6,983 nt of DNA from Bacteroidaceae bacterium. Its GTDB lineage: Bacteria > Bacteroidota > Bacteroidia > Bacteroidales > Muribaculaceae. The notes under the pieces are model-generated. The model was not told the origin of the DNA, did no database searches, and saw nothing but the letters and a program-made list of their open reading frames with translations. Below are positions 6,135 through 6,983 of the stretch, piece after piece (within the stretch, counting starts at the first letter, position 1; each line of letters opens with the position of its first letter). The translations under genes were made by a program, and so were the position numbers. The DNA is taken from NCBI GenBank assembly GCA_021768245.1, contig JAETNO010000049.1:1-6983 (forward strand). Reading direction: 5' to 3'.

Positions 6135-6158
6135 AGGGAGACTTCGGTCTCCTTTTTT
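6135..6158 (+). terminator. UUCG-loop intrinsic terminator inside the IS end
   Basis: AGGGAGAC-TTCG-GTCTCCTT is a stable stem with the classic TTCG tetraloop, followed by a T run (6153-6158) on the + strand. It would stop rightward transcripts, antisense to the transposase, from leaving the IS. On the - strand the following bases are not U-rich. Confidence 0.65.
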
Positions 6159-6163
6159 GTATT

Positions 6164-6172
6164 GCCAGTTGA
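6164..6172 (-). repeat. Right terminal inverted repeat of the IS
   Basis: GCCAGTTGA mirrors the left end at 5128-5136. Its inner two bases overlap the 5' arm of the protective inverted repeat. Confidence 0.65.
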
Positions 6173-6192
6173 TTTTGCCGCTGTCCGCTCTT

Positions 6193-6214
6193 GGGGGCGG
6201 TTTAGGCCGCCCCC
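6193..6214. other. GC-rich hairpin near the IS junction
   Basis: GGGGGCGG (6193-6200) and CCGCCCCC (6207-6214) form a perfect 8-bp stem with a 6-base loop, 20 bases outside the IS end. No T run follows on either strand, so a classical terminator is unlikely. Confidence 0.5.
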
Positions 6215-6351
6215 GCCGCTCCGGCATCCCCCTCCAGAAGGATAGAGGAAAGGCTCCTCTTCTCATCGCCTTCGCACTTCGTTCTTGAATTCGCCCACTT
6301 TGCATTTGATAAATGTGCGTTTTACGGGCGTCTATGGGTGCCGAGTGGTTT

Positions 6352-6426
6352 GCAAGCCGTGGTGACAGGAGCGTGAGGCAGTGCGCCGGGCGTATTACCT
6401 CACACAACCATATCACCACCCCTTGC
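6352..6426. other. Three-tier nested inverted repeat
   Basis: GCAAG (6352-6356) pairs with CTTGC (6422-6426). A symmetric CC/CC internal loop follows, then GTGGTGA (6359-6365) pairs with TCACCAC (6413-6419), and GTGAGG (6373-6378) pairs with CCTCAC (6398-6403). The 18 pairs in nested order make a 75-base imperfect hairpin or cruciform. It could be a small RNA, a protein-binding DNA site or part of a transfer origin. Confidence 0.5.
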
Positions 6427-6580
6427 TCCCATATGATGTGATAATTCAGGCGATAAACCGTGTCAGTGGCCCGCAGATCCACAGGCACGGCACATCGCCT
6501 TGTGCTGTTTACCGGTTGCCCGACTGATTCCGTGCTGCACACCGATTCTGCTTCGGGCAATTCTGATTTTAGATATGATG

Positions 6581-6596
6581 TCCGGCAGAAGCCGGA
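6581..6596. other. Small perfect hairpin
   Basis: TCCGGC and GCCGGA enclose the tetraloop AGAA. It abuts and slightly overlaps the larger stem that begins at 6594. Confidence 0.45.
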
Positions 6597-6665
6597 GGCG
6601 GCGACAACGCCAGAGCAAAGCGAGGGCAAGCCTTCGCTCGACTCTCGCGTTGCCGCCTCTCTTTA
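6594..6665 (+). terminator. Large compound hairpin with terminator-like end
   Basis: GAGGCGGC (6595-6602) pairs with GCCGCCTC (6652-6659). After a three-base bulge, AACGC (6606-6610) pairs with GCGTT (6647-6651). An inner GCGAGGG/CCTTCGC stem caps it at 6620-6637. TCTCTTTA follows on the + strand. Its 3' end (GCCGCCTCTCTTT) echoes that of the hairpin at 463-478 (GCCGCCTCTTT), which may be a shared backbone terminator style. Confidence 0.4.
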
Positions 6666-6693
6666 GAATACCTGTCTGCAAACGATGACTTCG

Positions 6694-6723
6694 GCCGCTT
6701 CAAGGCTGGCACTTTGAAACGGC
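6694..6723. other. Hairpin with one mismatch
   Basis: GCCG (6694-6697) pairs with CGGC (6720-6723). After a C-A mismatch, TTCAAGG (6699-6705) pairs with CTTTGAA (6712-6718) including one G-U, around a 6-base loop. Confidence 0.4.
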
Positions 6724-6867
6724 AAAAGTCAACGGTAGCCGGTTCTTTCCCTTGAAGATTTTGAGCCTCGGCAGGGACAGGCGTTTTGGCGTGCGAAGTT
6801 ACTGCGTCCGGGAGGAACGTCAAGTGACGCTGCGCTTGTGGTCGGCGTCCGCACTCGTGAGCCTCCA

Positions 6868-6897
6868 CATTTTTTCTCCCTCAATTCCGAAAAAATG
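6868..6897. terminator. A/T-rich perfect inverted repeat
   Basis: CATTTTTTC (6868-6876) and GAAAAAATG (6889-6897) are perfect complements around 12 bases. The run of T/A in an otherwise GC-rich stretch is notable. It might mark a transcript end or a melting site. Confidence 0.35.
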
Positions 6898-6945
6898 GGT
6901 ATCCCTCGCTTGCCGCTGACTACACACTTGCCTTATCCTCCCTTA

Positions 6946-6980
6946 TGGCCGCAGTTGTGGAACTGCACGAAAAACGGCCA
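6946..6980. other. Hairpin at the right edge of the window
   Basis: GCAGTT-GTGG-AACTGC (6951-6966) is a perfect small hairpin. It is enclosed by TGGCC (6946-6950) and GGCCA (6976-6980) with an unpaired A-rich arm at 6967-6975. Structure may continue beyond the window. Confidence 0.4.
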
Positions 6981-6983
6981 GCC

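Larger units (their letters stand above)
6112..6165 (-). promoter_or_regulatory. Double inverted repeat blocking read-through into the transposase
   Basis: An outer 11-bp perfect repeat, GCAATACAAAA (6112-6122) and TTTTGTATTGC (6155-6165), encloses an inner hairpin, GGAGAC-TTCG-GTCTCC (6137-6152). On the - strand the outer stem ends two bases before the transposase ATG. A transcript entering from outside would fold this region and hide the start, while one from the internal promoter would lack the 5' arm. IS10 and IS50 are known to protect themselves in this way; its use here is inference. Confidence 0.55.
5128..6172 (-). mobile_element. IS30-family insertion sequence, about 1045 bp
   Basis: The element is bounded by short inverted ends, TCAACTGGC at 5128-5136 and GCCAGTTGA at 6164-6172, flanking a single IS30-type transposase gene. 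Its length fits the family (about 1.0-1.25 kb). Inside the ends only scattered identity continues (an A at the second next base and a run of A eight to ten bases in). No duplicated target bases are visible: GGAG precedes the left end and TTTT follows the right end. The exact termini are therefore uncertain by a few bases, or the copy has lost its duplication through recombination. It separates the AT-rich operon control region on the left from GC-rich backbone DNA on the right. Confidence 0.8.
6173..6983. other. GC-rich, hairpin-dense region without a convincing gene
   Basis: About 810 bases with no frame showing a recognisable protein. Frames of 60-170 codons exist on both strands, but they overlap each other, are rich in Arg, Ser, Pro and Cys, and run across strong inverted repeats. 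The longest - strand frame (stop at 6123) ends inside the IS, so in this form it cannot be an ancestral gene. The base composition resembles bases 1-480, suggesting both belong to the same backbone. At least seven inverted repeats, listed separately, point to structured RNA or an origin-like DNA region. Confidence 0.55.

Noticed and set aside
6123..6629. 168-codon - strand ORF as a gene
   Set aside because: Its stop lies inside the IS, it crosses the IS end and several hairpins, and its composition (Arg, Ser, Pro, Cys) looks non-coding. No domain is recognised.
6569..6868. 99-codon - strand ORF as a gene
   Set aside because: It overlaps other frames and two strong hairpins and has a Pro/Arg/Ala-rich composition. 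Not excluded absolutely; conservation of its frame would reopen it.

Overview
The window reads as an accessory segment of a Bacteroidota (Bacteroidales, Bacteroides-like) genome, probably inside an integrative conjugative element (ICE). The evidence is a PF14905-type outer-membrane barrel, several lipoproteins with short Cys-19 signal peptides, TAnnTTTG-type -7 boxes, an IS30-family transposase, and GC-richer, hairpin-dense flanks around a more AT-rich cargo block. The ICE assignment is inference, because no complete conjugation gene lies in the window.

Layout. (1) Bases 1-389, + strand: the C-terminal end of an unidentified backbone protein with a repetitive Glu/Pro/Thr tail. (2) Bases 390-540: an intergenic region with two strong hairpin systems, ending in a symmetric terminator between convergent genes. 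(3) Bases 541-4808, - strand: a tightly packed five-gene operon. In order of transcription it encodes a 240-aa lipoprotein, a 152-aa lipoprotein (ATGA overlap), a 48-aa mini-lipoprotein, a 269-aa outer-membrane barrel-like protein and a 697-aa TonB-receptor-like barrel. (4) Bases 4809-5127: the operon's control region, with a long nested hairpin leader, a 57-codon upstream ORF, a terminator-like hairpin just before the first gene, a -7 box and a palindrome. (5) Bases 5128-6172: an IS30-family insertion sequence with an apparently intact transposase on the - strand. Its outer end carries a double inverted repeat that looks like protection against read-through transcription. (6) Bases 6173-6983: GC-rich DNA with no convincing gene and at least seven inverted repeats.

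How it may work. The three lipoproteins and two barrels are likely made together and placed in the outer membrane, two of the lipoproteins probably surface exposed. They could form one envelope complex for uptake, adhesion or competition, but no substrate can be read from the sequence. Expression seems to be filtered by the attenuator-like leader. The IS lies exactly at the junction between the cargo control region and the GC-rich backbone, and no target duplication is visible, so it may have helped assemble the island.
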